Counted from the first letter of the stretch, positions 43,988 to 53,318 are shown. The stretch: DNA of 64,000 nt from Pascua guehoae (GCA_001600415.1 BCJX01000007.1:372999-436998), one strand, 5' to 3'. Numbers and translations are program-made. Notes: generated by a model from the sequence alone, not told the origin.

Positions 43988-44326
43988 ACGCTCGACCCCC
44001 CCGAGTTCGTCCAGCTGCAAAGGTGGCGGTCGATTGTGGTCTGTTCCGAACCACTCGACAAACAGCTCAAGGACCGCATTGCCTCAAGGCAAATGAAAGC
44101 ACGCGACATCCCCGAGCGCGCCATTTACGTGATCGACCCACAGCTCATCGACCCGTCCGAGGCTCAGCCGTCACAACCCCGTGCCAACAAGGACAAGAGT
44201 GCGAAAAGCAGCGCGCCGAACAAGTCTCGCGCATTCCAGCATGGGCCCGTCGTTCCACCCCTTGAGCACATGACATGCCGCGTTACCAACACCGGATTCT
44301 CTCTCGACAATGCTGGCACTAGTTAG
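43988..44326 (+). CDS. Hypothetical protein exon, possibly a broken gene
   Basis: Open frame after a CTGCTGCAG acceptor. It reads TLDPPEFVQLQRWRSIVVCSE, then DKQLKDRIASRQMKARDIPERAIYVIDPQLIDP, which looks like real coding sequence, and stops at 44326. No start codon or upstream exon is identified, and no family is recognised. The following 250 bp hold two related SAGPSxxPFG-like strings in different frames (44366-44400 frame 0; 44507-44545 frame 2, the latter ending NNNSFYD-stop), which suggests frameshifts, missed introns or decay. Confidence 0.35.
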   Translation, partial: TLDPPEFVQLQRWRSIVVCSEPLDKQLKDRIASRQMKARDIPERAIYVIDPQLIDPSEAQPSQPRANKDKSAKSSAPNKSRAFQHGPVVPPLEHMTCRVTNTGFSLDNAGTS

Positions 44327-44840
44327 TGCTGAGGCATCGAACCAATACCCTGCTCGCGAGCACAGCGCCCCTAGTGCCGGGCCGTCGCGGGTGCCCTTCG
44401 GCAACATCGAACCCAACATGAACGTCCCGCGCGGCCACCACGCAAAGTCGCCCCGTTTCGCCAGCGCGAACCCAACCACAACGCGACCCCCGGTGGTTAA
44501 GGCGTCAGCTCTCGTGCCGGGTCGTCGTCGGCTCCCTTTGGCCAGAACGCTGCGAACAACAACTCGTTCTATGACTGATAATAATATAGCTCTTTTATCT
44601 TCCCCCTCATCCTCTCCCCCCTTCCCCCTGATCCCCCTCCCCTCCCCTCCCCTCCCCACTCCCGTCGGCCCCCCAGTTCCCCGTCGTCCCCCTAGTTCCC
44701 CGTCGTCCCCCAAGTGCCCCGTCGTCCCCCAATTCCCCCGTCGACCCCCTTTTCCCCGTCGTCCCCGTCGTCCCTTACCCACAGCGCGTAGGCGTTCATT
44801 TCCCGGTTGGCTCAAACATATCCTGTTGTTTATAGGTCCC
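44327..44840. other. Frame-disrupted tail and CCCCGTCGT repeat tract
   Basis: The first half may be decayed or mis-spliced coding sequence (see the preceding exon). 44600-44775 is pyrimidine-rich with several CCCCGTCGTCCCCC/A-type units, which could be the leader of the next ORF. Confidence 0.4.
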
Positions 44841-45248
44841 ATGGTCGTTCACGAGTTTCTGGCTGTCGCTCCACCCACTCCCCCGCCCCCTACTCCCTCC
44901 GGCCTCAGCCCCGCTGCTGCGGCACTTGCGGGAGTGGGTCGCCTGCGCCCACCGAGTGACTCATCGATGAACCACCTGCCCTCCACCAGCGGCTCGTCGA
45001 TGAACAGGCCGCCCTCGCCGGCGACCCCTCCTCGTCCGACTGCACCGCCTCCCCCGCGGCCGGGCCAGAGTCGGGCCTCGCGCAGACCCCAGTCTATGTT
45101 TGCGCCCCCGCCTCCCCCGCCAGCAATGTCCCCTGCTGCCAAGAGCCGTACTTCTCTGTCGCTCTCTCGCGAGATCAGCCGCAACGGCGTCGGCGACGAT
45201 GGGATGCCTGAACCTCCCGCGGTTGTCGGCCCTGGGCTTTGGCCATGA
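44841..45248 (+). CDS. Proline-rich ORF, uncertain
   Basis: 135 codons from ATG 44841: many Pro runs (PPTPPPPTPSG, MFAPPPPPPAMSP), Ser/Arg, and a repeated SSMN-P motif. It is reminiscent of verprolin/WASP-like linkers but has no diagnostic domain. The same frame is open back to 44310. Shifting one base after 45235 would continue as MNGMFPPPRPWTSGHQTYRSG, so the 3' end may be frameshifted. Function and even coding status are uncertain. Confidence 0.3.
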   Translation: MVVHEFLAVAPPTPPPPTPSGLSPAAAALAGVGRLRPPSDSSMNHLPSTSGSSMNRPPSPATPPRPTAPPPPRPGQSRASRRPQSMFAPPPPPPAMSPAAKSRTSLSLSREISRNGVGDDGMPEPPAVVGPGLWP

Positions 45249-45580
45249 ACGGCATGTTCCCGCCCCCGCGTCCGTGGACCAGTGGTCACCAGACCTACCG
45301 CAGCGGCAGCCCGACGGGCGCGGGAATAGGTGTAGAATCTTGCTGTGACAGGATAAGCAGGAAAGTCGATGGACAGTTCTTTCCGCAGACGGTATGGCTA
45401 GGATGAATGTGTGTGAGCGTGACGTTCGAGCACAGGTGGTGTTGGCGTGTGAGAACGAGCATGACGTCGCTCGATCTCCAGGTAGGAATACATGTGGCAA
45501 CTATTAAACGCTCCTCCTTCGCGATCATGTCTGCCTCGCTGAGTGTGAGTTGTTTCTCCCATACTCGCCAACTCACCCTA
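45249..45580. other. Intergenic
   Basis: 332 bp between the proline-rich ORF and the thioredoxin stop codon. It may hold a continued frame of the ORF upstream, otherwise nothing is seen. Confidence 0.4.
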
Positions 45581-46048
45581 CTACTTCAGGTATTGTATGA
45601 GGAAGTACCCGAGGAGTGCGAAAAGGACGATGCGCACTACGGGCGGGAGTCCCTGCTGGATATCGTCAATCTTGACCTCCTCCCCAGGCTTGGGGTGATC
45701 GGCGTCTCGTCCAGAGTGCTTGGCGACCAGTGCGACCAGCGCCTTGGGGTTGGCGCCGCGGAGCGTGTCGGCCTCCTCCACACCCTTGTCCCCCTTCTTG
45801 AGCAGCTTAAACGTCGGCATGGCCGTCACGCTGTACCGCCGCGCAAGGTCCTTGCAGACGTCGACGTCGATCTTGGCAAACACCACGTCCGGGTACGAGG
45901 CCGCCATGCGCGCCACGACAGGCGCGATCGCCTTGCACGGGCCGCACCAGACTGCGTGGAAGTCGAGCACGGCGAGCTGGCCCGCAGAGAGGCTCGAGAG
46001 CAGGCTGTCGAGCTCGGAAGTCGTGGTGATCTCGGTGATGCCGGGCAT
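45581..46048 (-). CDS. Thioredoxin with C-terminal membrane anchor
   Basis: 155 aa, single exon. Residues 1-110 are a canonical thioredoxin fold: VLDFHAVWCGPCKAIAPVVARMA (redox CGPC at 35-38), FAKIDVDVCKDLARRYSV, the cis-Pro in TAMPTFKLLKKG. A hydrophilic linker (GRDADHPKPGEEVKIDDIQ) leads to a final hydrophobic segment GLPPVVRIVLFALLGYFLIQYLK that ends the protein. This is the layout of a tail-anchored protein, possibly facing the cytosol from the ER or outer mitochondrial membrane. Ordinary fungal Trx lacks this segment. The start at 46048 was chosen because upstream codons read a leader. Confidence 0.87.
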   Translation of the reverse strand: MPGITEITTTSELDSLLSSLSAGQLAVLDFHAVWCGPCKAIAPVVARMAASYPDVVFAKIDVDVCKDLARRYSVTAMPTFKLLKKGDKGVEEADTLRGANPKALVALVAKHSGRDADHPKPGEEVKIDDIQQGLPPVVRIVLFALLGYFLIQYLK

Positions 46049-47495
46049 GGTGGTGGACGTGGAGGAAGAGAATGACACTGGCTCATGGAAAGCAAGGGCG
46101 AGGTGTGGTGAGCTGAGGTGGAGGTCGCGATTACGTTTACGTAAAACGGTGAGCTCGGACTCTGGTTTCGGGTCGGGCAACGCCGCCTGAGGACCGGATC
46201 ATGGGGACCAAGCGGGCGCCTTGTACAACGGGCTGCTTGCGCAGCTTCGTGGTGGCCCGGCTGCTTAGGGTGAGGCCGAGGCGTGCTAGAACGTCGCGGT
46301 GACAAGGGCAGCGATGGAAGCTGTCGTCAGGTGGAGCGTCTTGCCGCCCTCGCTTCCTGGGTTGGCGCGGGGGGGGGGGGGGGGAACGACCGACGACATC
46401 ATGCGCGCGCCGGAGCGAGGGGCGGCCCGGGCAGTGCGCGCAAGGGAGCGGAGGGCGCCGGGGACTCTGGGCGGGAGAACATGGTTTTGAACCGAGGAGT
46501 GGGCGGAATGAGGAAAGGGCTGATGATGACTGAGGTCGGAGTCATTATTGGCAAGGTCGACCCGTTCTTTGCCTGCCCCTTTACTACACAATTGAAGTAA
46601 AAAATTAGAAGAAAGTTTACGACCTCCAACTACCATTATGGAATAGGTGGTCTACATGTCAACAGCGGCCATCGGCTGGGGCAAGGTGTAGCACACGCAT
46701 CAGTGATTTGAGAGCGGTGAGTTGTGGAGCCAGACCGTGCGACGGAGGGCAACCTAGGAGAATTGCCATTACAGCTGTCCTGAACATACAGTATGTGCTC
46801 TGGAAGCAGAAGGCAAATCAGCATATTGGCCATTCGCGCATATTCGACTGCACTGAGAACTCTTGAACGACCTACCTTGAAGGAAGGGAGGAAAGGGTGA
46901 CGGGTAGTTTAGTTTCTTTCTTCCAATCCTTACCTCAGCCCCTCCCCGAGGCCCTCTTGAGTAGGTCATTGTGGGTTTTACACCCATCACAATCCTGGAT
47001 TCCTCATCACAATCAGGATTACCACCACCACCACAATCTAGCACGACAGCATCAGGAAGTCGGGGACGATCAAACCCTGTTTGGTCGCTGTTCCGTACCT
47101 GGAATGTCGCACTTAGCCACGCCCGTCCTTGGTCCATCACAAAACACCATGGCAGAGAGGAAGCAGGCGGAAGCTGTCTATGCAGTTCTCTTCGCTGCCC
47201 TCAACGGCTCGTCAAAGCCTATCACAGTGCCCACACAGTGCCCACACAGTGCCCACAGTGTCCATCACAGTTCTCATAGTGCCTTCACTCCCTCGTCAAA
47301 CTGTAGACGTATGCAACGCTGACAGGATTGCAGATACAGAACAGCAGTACAAAGCATGCCCTCTAGCGTCCACTTCTCTTCCACTTCTCATCCACTTCTC
47401 AGCCACAACTCCTTTCTCAACGCACCACCAAACCACCTACACCACCCACAATACCCCACCACCCCAAACCACACCTCAAACCACACCCACCCACA
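46049..47495. other. Intergenic with one possible small ORF and a short tandem repeat
   Basis: 1.45 kb. It contains the candidate small ORF at 46286-46402, an 18-base G run near 46367-46384, and a CACAGTGCCCA tandem repeat at about 47223-47260. The right end is the CA-rich leader of the first small cysteine-motif gene. Confidence 0.4.
46286..46402 (-). CDS. Possible small mitochondrial protein (38 codons, may extend upstream)
   Basis: The frame upstream of the ATG pair reads ALRSLARTARAAPRSGARMMSS, which looks like a mitochondrial presequence with an Arg-rich cleavage region. Then come a poly-Pro run encoded by an 18-base homopolymer and GSEGGKTLHLTTASIAALVTATF-stop. No start codon was found for the presequence, and the homopolymer makes the frame unsafe. 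The identity is not recognised. Confidence 0.25.
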   Translation of the reverse strand: MMSSVVPPPPPRANPGSEGGKTLHLTTASIAALVTATF

Positions 47496-47735
47496 ATGTT
47501 CACCATTTTCAGCAACAAGGCCAACGACGTCTGCGCGGGCCAGCAGCAGACGGGCAACAACAGTGGCCGTGAGTCATCAGCGCCACGACAAGACGAGCAT
47601 AAAACTAATACTCCAGAGCCCTGTCGGTGGAAGGAGGTCAATGGAGTGAAATATTGCCAATGGTGCTGCCGCGAGGCGCGGCCGCGTCAGGCTCCGGACC
47701 GTGCTCCGGCTCAGCCCAAGGGTAACCAGCGGTGA
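47496..47735 (+). CDS. Small cysteine-motif protein, family member 1
   Basis: Exons 47496-47568 and 47617-47735 give 63 aa. Exon 1 reads MFTIFSNKANDVCAGQQQTG then NNSG. Exon 2 starts at a codon split in phase 1 and reads PCRWKEVNGVKYCQWCCREARP, then a short Pro/Gln/Arg tail. The family signature C-x-G-x(3,4)-G-x-N-x-G-x2-C-x-[WY]-x(8,9)-C-x-[WY]-C is complete. The intron (48 nt, GTGAGT, CTAAT branch, CTCCAG) is in frame and stop-free. No signal peptide or membrane span. It is in tandem with members 2 and 3 on the same strand. I do not recognise the family; four Cys with a terminal CxxC could bind zinc. Confidence 0.65.
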   Translation: MFTIFSNKANDVCAGQQQTGNNSGRESSAPRQDEHKTNTPEPCRWKEVNGVKYCQWCCREARPRQAPDRAPAQPKGNQR

Positions 47736-48489
47736 GCGGCGGGTGAATCGCTGAACCCCGACGACTGGGAGGTCCGCTACCGCTCTCGTTCTTATCCAGG
47801 CATCCCGGTGCCGTACAACAATCATTTTGTACAAGCTCGTTCTGCGTGGTCTTCTATATTTTTCTGTGATGACAATCGTGCCAGACGAGATTCAACGGAA
47901 TTCATCACGAGTTTTGACAGGAACACCTTTGACAGCTCGCCACTACACCACACAAATTGCGATATCTCACAACCCACTACAACAACCTTCAAAACAAACA
48001 TCACAAATGGGCAACCATGACCTGAATTTGCCCCTCTGTCTGTTTTTCGGCGCGACAGGCATTCTCTAGCTGCGTGCGATGGTGCCAGGTCAGATCCGCG
48101 ACGCGGTGGGCATTGAAACCGAAGTGGTTATTATAAGCGATTGAAATCCTATCAAATAGAGAATTTTGAGTATCAACCATTTTAAAATGTAGACATGGCT
48201 CTTTATTTGATGTCCATACTCTAGTTCTATTGTTTGATTGAGAAACGAACGAGAAATCGGACCACAATCATGGCGGTTTGCGCCAGATTGATGTGGTTGC
48301 AACCTGTGCCACTGCCTGGGCGTAATGTCCAGAGCCATTGGGAGCCCGAGACTCGCTGCCTCGTGCCTGACCTTCCCTAAATTCCTGTCTCAACAGGTGT
48401 TCCTGTCAAAACGTGTGGTGACGATATTCTCCTGGTTGCTGTAAATCGTCCCGAGGACCCCTATCGACGCAGTCCTCTCCATCAACACG
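47736..48489. other. Intergenic, less GC-rich, possible decayed family copy
   Basis: 754 bp of lower GC. A short ORF at 48007 (MGNHDLNLPLCLFFGATG) after a CA-rich leader, and a CVRWC string at 48071-48085, faintly resemble the small family. Otherwise no gene is seen. Confidence 0.35.
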
Positions 48490-48586
48490 GTGGGTTTAGC
48501 ACAGTGGTAGTTGCATGAGATTGCAAATACGAGAGCCGTCTCGAGCAAGCATCTGAGGGTCCCCAGTTCAATCCTGGGAATTCACT
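48490..48586 (+). tRNA. tRNA-Cys(GCA) with a 24-nt intron
   Basis: Acceptor GTGGGTT/AATTCAC pairs with two G-U. The D-arm is GCA/TGC around CAGTGGTAGT. The anticodon loop is TTGCAA+A with anticodon GCA, stem TGAGA/TCTGA with one mismatch. The intron after position 37 holds a CGAGA/TCTCG hairpin. The T-arm is CCCAG-TTCAATC-CTGGG and the discriminator is T. A TTTTT terminator follows at 48588-48592. Confidence 0.88.
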
Positions 48587-48997
48587 GTTTTTGTCACTTG
48601 CAACTTGTGGATCCACCACGTGTGTTTGCAACTCCTGGATCCATCCCATATGGCGGGTCCGGGTGGTTTGTGGCACTTGCCAAAGGCACCAAATATGATC
48701 TTATGACTCCGCTATGGGGCTGTCGGGGCTGTCAAGGGTCCCACCCATCCTTGGGCTTTCAGTACAAAAGGCAAAGTCAGTCGCGTGGGCACGAGCACGG
48801 GCCGGCCCTGGTCGGTAAAGCGGGGTGGCAGCGGAAGCGACGCCACACACACCACTGGCACACATTTGCTTCTCACCTTCTCGCTCGCGCACCCGGCGCC
48901 GACTGTGACTGGGCAAACGGCGTGCAACTCTTGTCGTTTGATAATCTATCACGTACTAAACCCTGCACTCCACCTGCCCCGCCATCACGACGCGACA
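48587..48997. promoter_or_regulatory. Upstream region of member 2
   Basis: 411 bp. A Pol III terminator lies at the left end, then the presumed promoter/leader of the second small gene. No ORF is supported. Confidence 0.4.
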
Positions 48998-49426
48998 ATG
49001 ACAAACGCACGGTGCCCTGGCGATGCAGCCGGTCTCAACAAGGGCCGTGAGTTGCCACTCATCCCACCACCCCACCACCCCCTCGCCCCATGCCAGTTGC
49101 CACTTGTCGCTGCCATTTGCCTCTGGCATTCATTCGCCACCGGTCCCCATATGCTGAAGGTTACAGGCCACTGCGACTGGTACCGCTACCCGATCGGCAT
49201 TCTGTGCATGTGGTGTACGCTGCCCCCGTTCGAGAGCGGCAAGGACGTGGACGAGGACAAGGGCCAGAACCAGGACAAGAACCAGAGCCAGGACAAGAAC
49301 CAGACCCAGGACAAGAACCAGAGCCAGGACAAGGGCGGTGTCGAGCAGACGAAAGGAGTGGGAGTCGGGGGAGGCGGTGACAAGGGCGAGCAGGCGGTGC
49401 CGGCGAGCGTAGGTGGTGGATCGTGA
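48998..49426 (+). CDS. Small cysteine-motif protein, family member 2
   Basis: Exons 48998-49046 and 49167-49426 give 102 aa. Exon 1 is MTNARCPGDAAGLNKG, then the split codon. Exon 2 is HCDWYRYPIGILCMWCTLPP, followed by an acidic/Gln-rich tail with repeated DKNQSQ/DKNQTQ units (49260-49335) and a Gly-rich end. The same signature and phase-1 intron site as members 1 and 3 are present (intron 120 nt). No signal peptide or TM. The tail repeats differ from those of the sister genes. The function is unknown. Confidence 0.65.
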   Translation: MTNARCPGDAAGLNKGRELPLIPPPHHPLAPCQLPLVAAICLWHSFATGPHMLKVTGHCDWYRYPIGILCMWCTLPPFESGKDVDEDKGQNQDKNQSQDKNQTQDKNQSQDKGGVEQTKGVGVGGGGDKGEQAVPASVGGGS

Positions 49427-50753
49427 GAGTCAGAGGGATGCATTTGGTTATGATGTTCTGCCTTTGGGTGGGGATAGGGCGTGGGGGGCATAATATGTGT
49501 GATGGGTGTGATGCCACACAACGCTGCTGACGTCGCCACCACGCCCTGCGTAGACGTGGACGTATAGTTTGGCACAGGGATAGGAAAATGGCAGTGCAAA
49601 AGATGACCTTTGTGTGCCAAACTGCCCGACGTACAGTGTGTTGCGCGTGCCACACTGGTGGTGGGTTGGTCCATTGTTGAGTGCACGTACATTCCTACGG
49701 TACGGGTCAAGGAGCCCTGCATGTCCGTGTGCTGCACGCACGGATAAATGGGCCCCTTATGTCTGTGTGCCCGGTATCAGTCGCTGTCATCATGCTCTCA
49801 AACTAAACGGGCAAACGGAGCGTCCCTCTGGACTTTGACCATGACCTTGCCATCTTCGAGGTATGTCATTCTCGTTTGTCGATTACCAAGGCACATAATC
49901 GGACGTGGTAATCCAAGGCCGAGAGCGGGTGGGGGCGCTCATTCATGTGCTGTAGGGCGTGGGGCACAGTGAGAACATGACGCCCGACCGTCCTCCAGTT
50001 GGTCTCACAGGGTCGAGCTGTGTAGCGCATTGGTGTGGGATACATGCGGTCCTGGAGCCCATGCGCCATGCGAGGATATTGACGTACTCATGACCTCCTC
50101 CTCCTATCCGCCTCGCCGGACACGTGCGCACTCGACAACCATCACCAGGACTCGTCACTAAGTACGAGGACCAGCCAGAGGACCGCGGGAGGCTCCTCAC
50201 CCGATCCTCCACTTGCCAGCGCCGGGAACCAGACCACACCAACGAGTTACAGTCCGCCCCTGGCTGTGATGGGTAAGTACACACAACACACCACTCGCAC
50301 CCCGATCACGATCGCTTGTGGCCGCCAACACACAGCACACAGCACACAGCACACAACGTACGACGTCCGACCCACACCCGACGCGGCCCTCGGCCCAGCT
50401 CCCCAGTGTCGCTCAAGTCACATTCATAACGTTTCAGATCACGGTCACACGACGTCGACATGGCGATACTGCGCCTCACACATGACGCCACTCGTCCACC
50501 CGACCACCCGATCGTCACGCCCGCCAACCACCCGACGCGAGCCTCACCTTGTGCCGCCGCGGTTGTAGGTCCATTTCTTGTGCCCCTCCCCTTTTGGCGA
50601 AACGCATAAAGTCACACCTGTGGACTTTTCAGGAGGAGCGTGCCCACTCGAGGTCTCCCCAACCCACGACCCACCACGACCCACAAACCCACCCCCATTC
50701 CAACCCACAAACCAAACCGCACACCAAAAGCAACAGACTGGCTGAGAGACGAA
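49427..50753. other. Intergenic, no supported gene
   Basis: 1.33 kb. It contains an ACAGC-rich short repeat (about 50328-50355). A CRSSHI...WRYC-like frame at 50403-50480 was considered as a remnant of the small family and left uncalled. Confidence 0.4.
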
Positions 50754-51148
50754 ATGACGTTTCCGTACAACCTCTGCATGGGCGACGACACGGGTGCAAA
50801 CCAGGGCAGTAAGTCGCACCCCTCTCCCTTGGTGAACATGGAAACCACCCCCCCGGAACCCATGCCCGTCCCCAGCCCCCGTCTCTTCTCATGACCCACA
50901 GGCTCACCCCAGAACAATGCCGGTACACGACGACAAACGACGCCTGGAAGCAGTGCGCCTACTGCGGCGCGACGTGGCGCGTGCGCCGCTCGGGCTCGCA
51001 GAGTTCGAGCGCGAGCGCGAGTTCGACCGTGTCGGCCCCGGACGCTGGGGCGGACGCGGGAGCGGGCGCGGCGAGTACGAGTACGGGAGCGGACACGAGC
51101 GCGGCGAGTACGAGTACGGGGGCGGACACGAGCGCCGCGAGTACGAGT

Positions 51149-51180
<32 letters not shown>

Positions 51181-51232
51181 ACGCCAGTGGCCGTCGCTTG
51201 GTCTGTGGTATTCGCGCCTGTGGGGTCTGTAG
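50754..51232 (+). CDS. Small cysteine-motif protein, family member 3
   Basis: Exons 50754-50808 and 50913-51232 give 124 aa. Exon 1 is MTFPYNLCMGDDTGANQG with the split codon. Exon 2 is KQCRYTTTNDAWKQCAYC then GATWRVRRSG, completing the family signature with Tyr in place of Trp. The ~75-residue tail is Ser/Thr/Ala-rich and made of STSTGADTSAA repeats. An alternative acceptor 11 nt earlier (50902) would lose the Cys motif, so 50913 is preferred. Intron 104 nt, phase 1. The function is unknown. Confidence 0.6.
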
Positions 51233-52371
51233 CGAGCCGTCGGTGGGATTGGGATAAACGACGGGCGTGGCGAGTGACGATACGTAACGACCATTTGGCA
51301 TGGATAGGCTCTGTGCTCGCCGTCGGTCCGGCGACGGCGATCACGATCGATGCGAGCTGATATTCAGTACTCAGTACGGTGGAGAGAGGTAGACGGTGAG
51401 AAGCACAGTGTCAGGTTGGCGTGAGACATGATCCCAGTCTGCGGCTGTGATACCGTCGGTGATGTGCGCCAGGTGCAGGGCGCCACGGGCCGCGGGGTGA
51501 TTGTCTGATGTTTGAGGCGTTAGACAGTGGCCCAGGCCAGAGCATGGGTAAGTGTGGTGGGTATGCAGTCGCTCTTGGGAGAGACGCGAGACTGGAGAGA
51601 TTGCGACCGCGGAGAGTCAGACGTGCTCGCACTCGCCGTGGAGAGGCGGTAACCAGCGGACCGTTGGATATCCATCACTTTGCACCTGGTTGAGCTCCTG
51701 GCTCGCTGTCACTTGGTCTCACCAAGGCGTAGACAGTGTGCGCCCCCATAGCACACAGAATCTGACAAAAAGGTTCGTGATGGGCGTAGGGATGCTGAGG
51801 CATGCGGCAGAGGTAAGAAAGGGAGAATGGCGCAGGGTGAGACCGGCGGACTCTTGCAAGCTCTGCCCGTCTGCATCAGCTCAGCATCTGCATCCATCGG
51901 CATCCCTGCGCCTTTGCCATTCCTTTTTGACACGCTCTGTACCTCTACTGGGGTTACACGCTCTGCAGAGCCAGACAGCGTTACCCGCGCCCCTCGCTAG
52001 CCTTATTGTCAGATCAACTCGAGCCGAAATCTCGGGCGCCCATGTCCCGGGTGACAGCTGGCCTCTCCCACCGCCCACAACACAAAACCAGCTCGTCACA
52101 AAAGAGAACTGACCGCGCCATTAGGTTAGTACCTCGGTATCCTAACCTCTGCACCCAGTTTGGCAGCGGGGAGATGCCATACATGACGCCCATGGGCTAT
52201 CGTACAGGCGCGACTGCGGTGCAGTGCAGGTAAGTGCGATTACGTCGGGGTTTTTGGGTGGACCAAAGTCGGGGTCGGATTTTGGTGGTGATGCGCGCGC
52301 GGCAACGCGGGCCGGATGGGAGAGTGGGTGGGTGTGGAGTGGTGCAAGTGGGTCGTATGGGGAAGAGGCGC
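51233..52371. other. Intergenic, possible fourth family relic
   Basis: 1.14 kb downstream of member 3. A short exon-like string at 51508 (MFEALDSGPGQSM then GTAAGT) and a CDRGESD string after an AG near 51600 could be a decayed copy. Otherwise nothing is seen. Confidence 0.35.
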
Positions 52372-53318
52372 TTAGAAGCCGGCGGGGAGGACGCCCTGGG
52401 CGCCCTGGCCGGGTGCGGGGGCACCGCCCATGAGCTGTGGTGTAAGCGGGTGTGACGGTGGGATGACATGGGCGTCGGGGGTGGGCATGTGGAGAATGGA
52501 GGGACAGTGGTCGATCAGGTCGGTTTGGCATGTAGGATCTCCTGGCAGCCATCGGCAGAGATATCCCACTCCCGACGAGGTAGACAACACTGTACTGCGG
52601 TGTACAGGTGAGGCGTGGTACGGGTGGATATGGCTGGCATCCATGTAGGTGGAGATGGCTGCACGCCGTCCAGACCGCTCAGATTGTCGTTGCCCACCGA
52701 GGCGACTCCATGGGTCTGCCTCTCCGACTCTCCCGCCCCGGTCCAAGAGCTCGCACGCAAGAGGACAAGCCACAGTGACAGCTCCGTCCAGTACCTCCTA
52801 CGCATAGCCGTTTGGCAGCATTGCACGTGAGCGCAGGGCGAGTCCGTCCACACAACCAACGTGCTCATCCCAACCCCAACCAGGCCAACAATCCAAACAA
52901 CCTCTCACATGACCCCGGCCCTTGCCCCGACATCAAAACCCACCTGCTGCTGTCCGGCGCTCTGCATCTGCATCTCGCGCTCCTGCTGGGTAAAGCGCGC
53001 CTCGTCCTCGACGGCGAGGGCGTAGGGGAGGCCGAGGAGGAGTGCCGAGGTGGTGACCCACCAGGCGACCTGGCCCGACGAGTTGATCGCCCACGCAGTC
53101 CAGGCCTTTGCACCGTCGACGGTGGCGGCGACGGCCGAGCGTGTTTCGGGGGGCACAATGTCCTTGAGGGCGGCGACACGGTCGTAGAGCGTCTCGGCGG
53201 ATGGGTCAAAGTCGTCCTCGGAGAGAATCGAGTCCGTGTCGCTGATTTCAGAGTCGGTCTCAAAGTCCGACTCGCGCTCGAGGACAATGTCCTCCTTGAC
53301 TTCCTCGACGAGAACCAT
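52372..53318 (-). CDS. TOM22: Mitochondrial import receptor subunit Tom22
   Basis: Central receptor of the outer-membrane TOM complex. Exons 53318-52944 and 52434-52372 give 145 aa. The N-terminal cytosolic domain is acidic (DFETDSEISDTDSILSEDDFD), then the conserved ETLYDRVAALKDIVPPETR. The single membrane helix is AWWVTTSALLLGLPYALAVE. The intermembrane tail (EREMQMQSAGQQQ) joins LMGGAPAPGQGAQGVLPAGF, the ending usual in fungi. The 509-nt intron is long for this window, so a small extra exon cannot be excluded. It is divergent from RRP15. Confidence 0.9.

Noticed and set aside
50266..50568. Possible extra family member with CRSSHI and WRYC strings
   Set aside because: Lacks the C-x-G-x-G-x-N-x-G half and correct Cys spacing; no good first exon.
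50902..50912. Alternative acceptor for small-family member 3 at 50902
   Set aside because: It gives an Arg-rich frame without the Cys motif shared by the sister genes.
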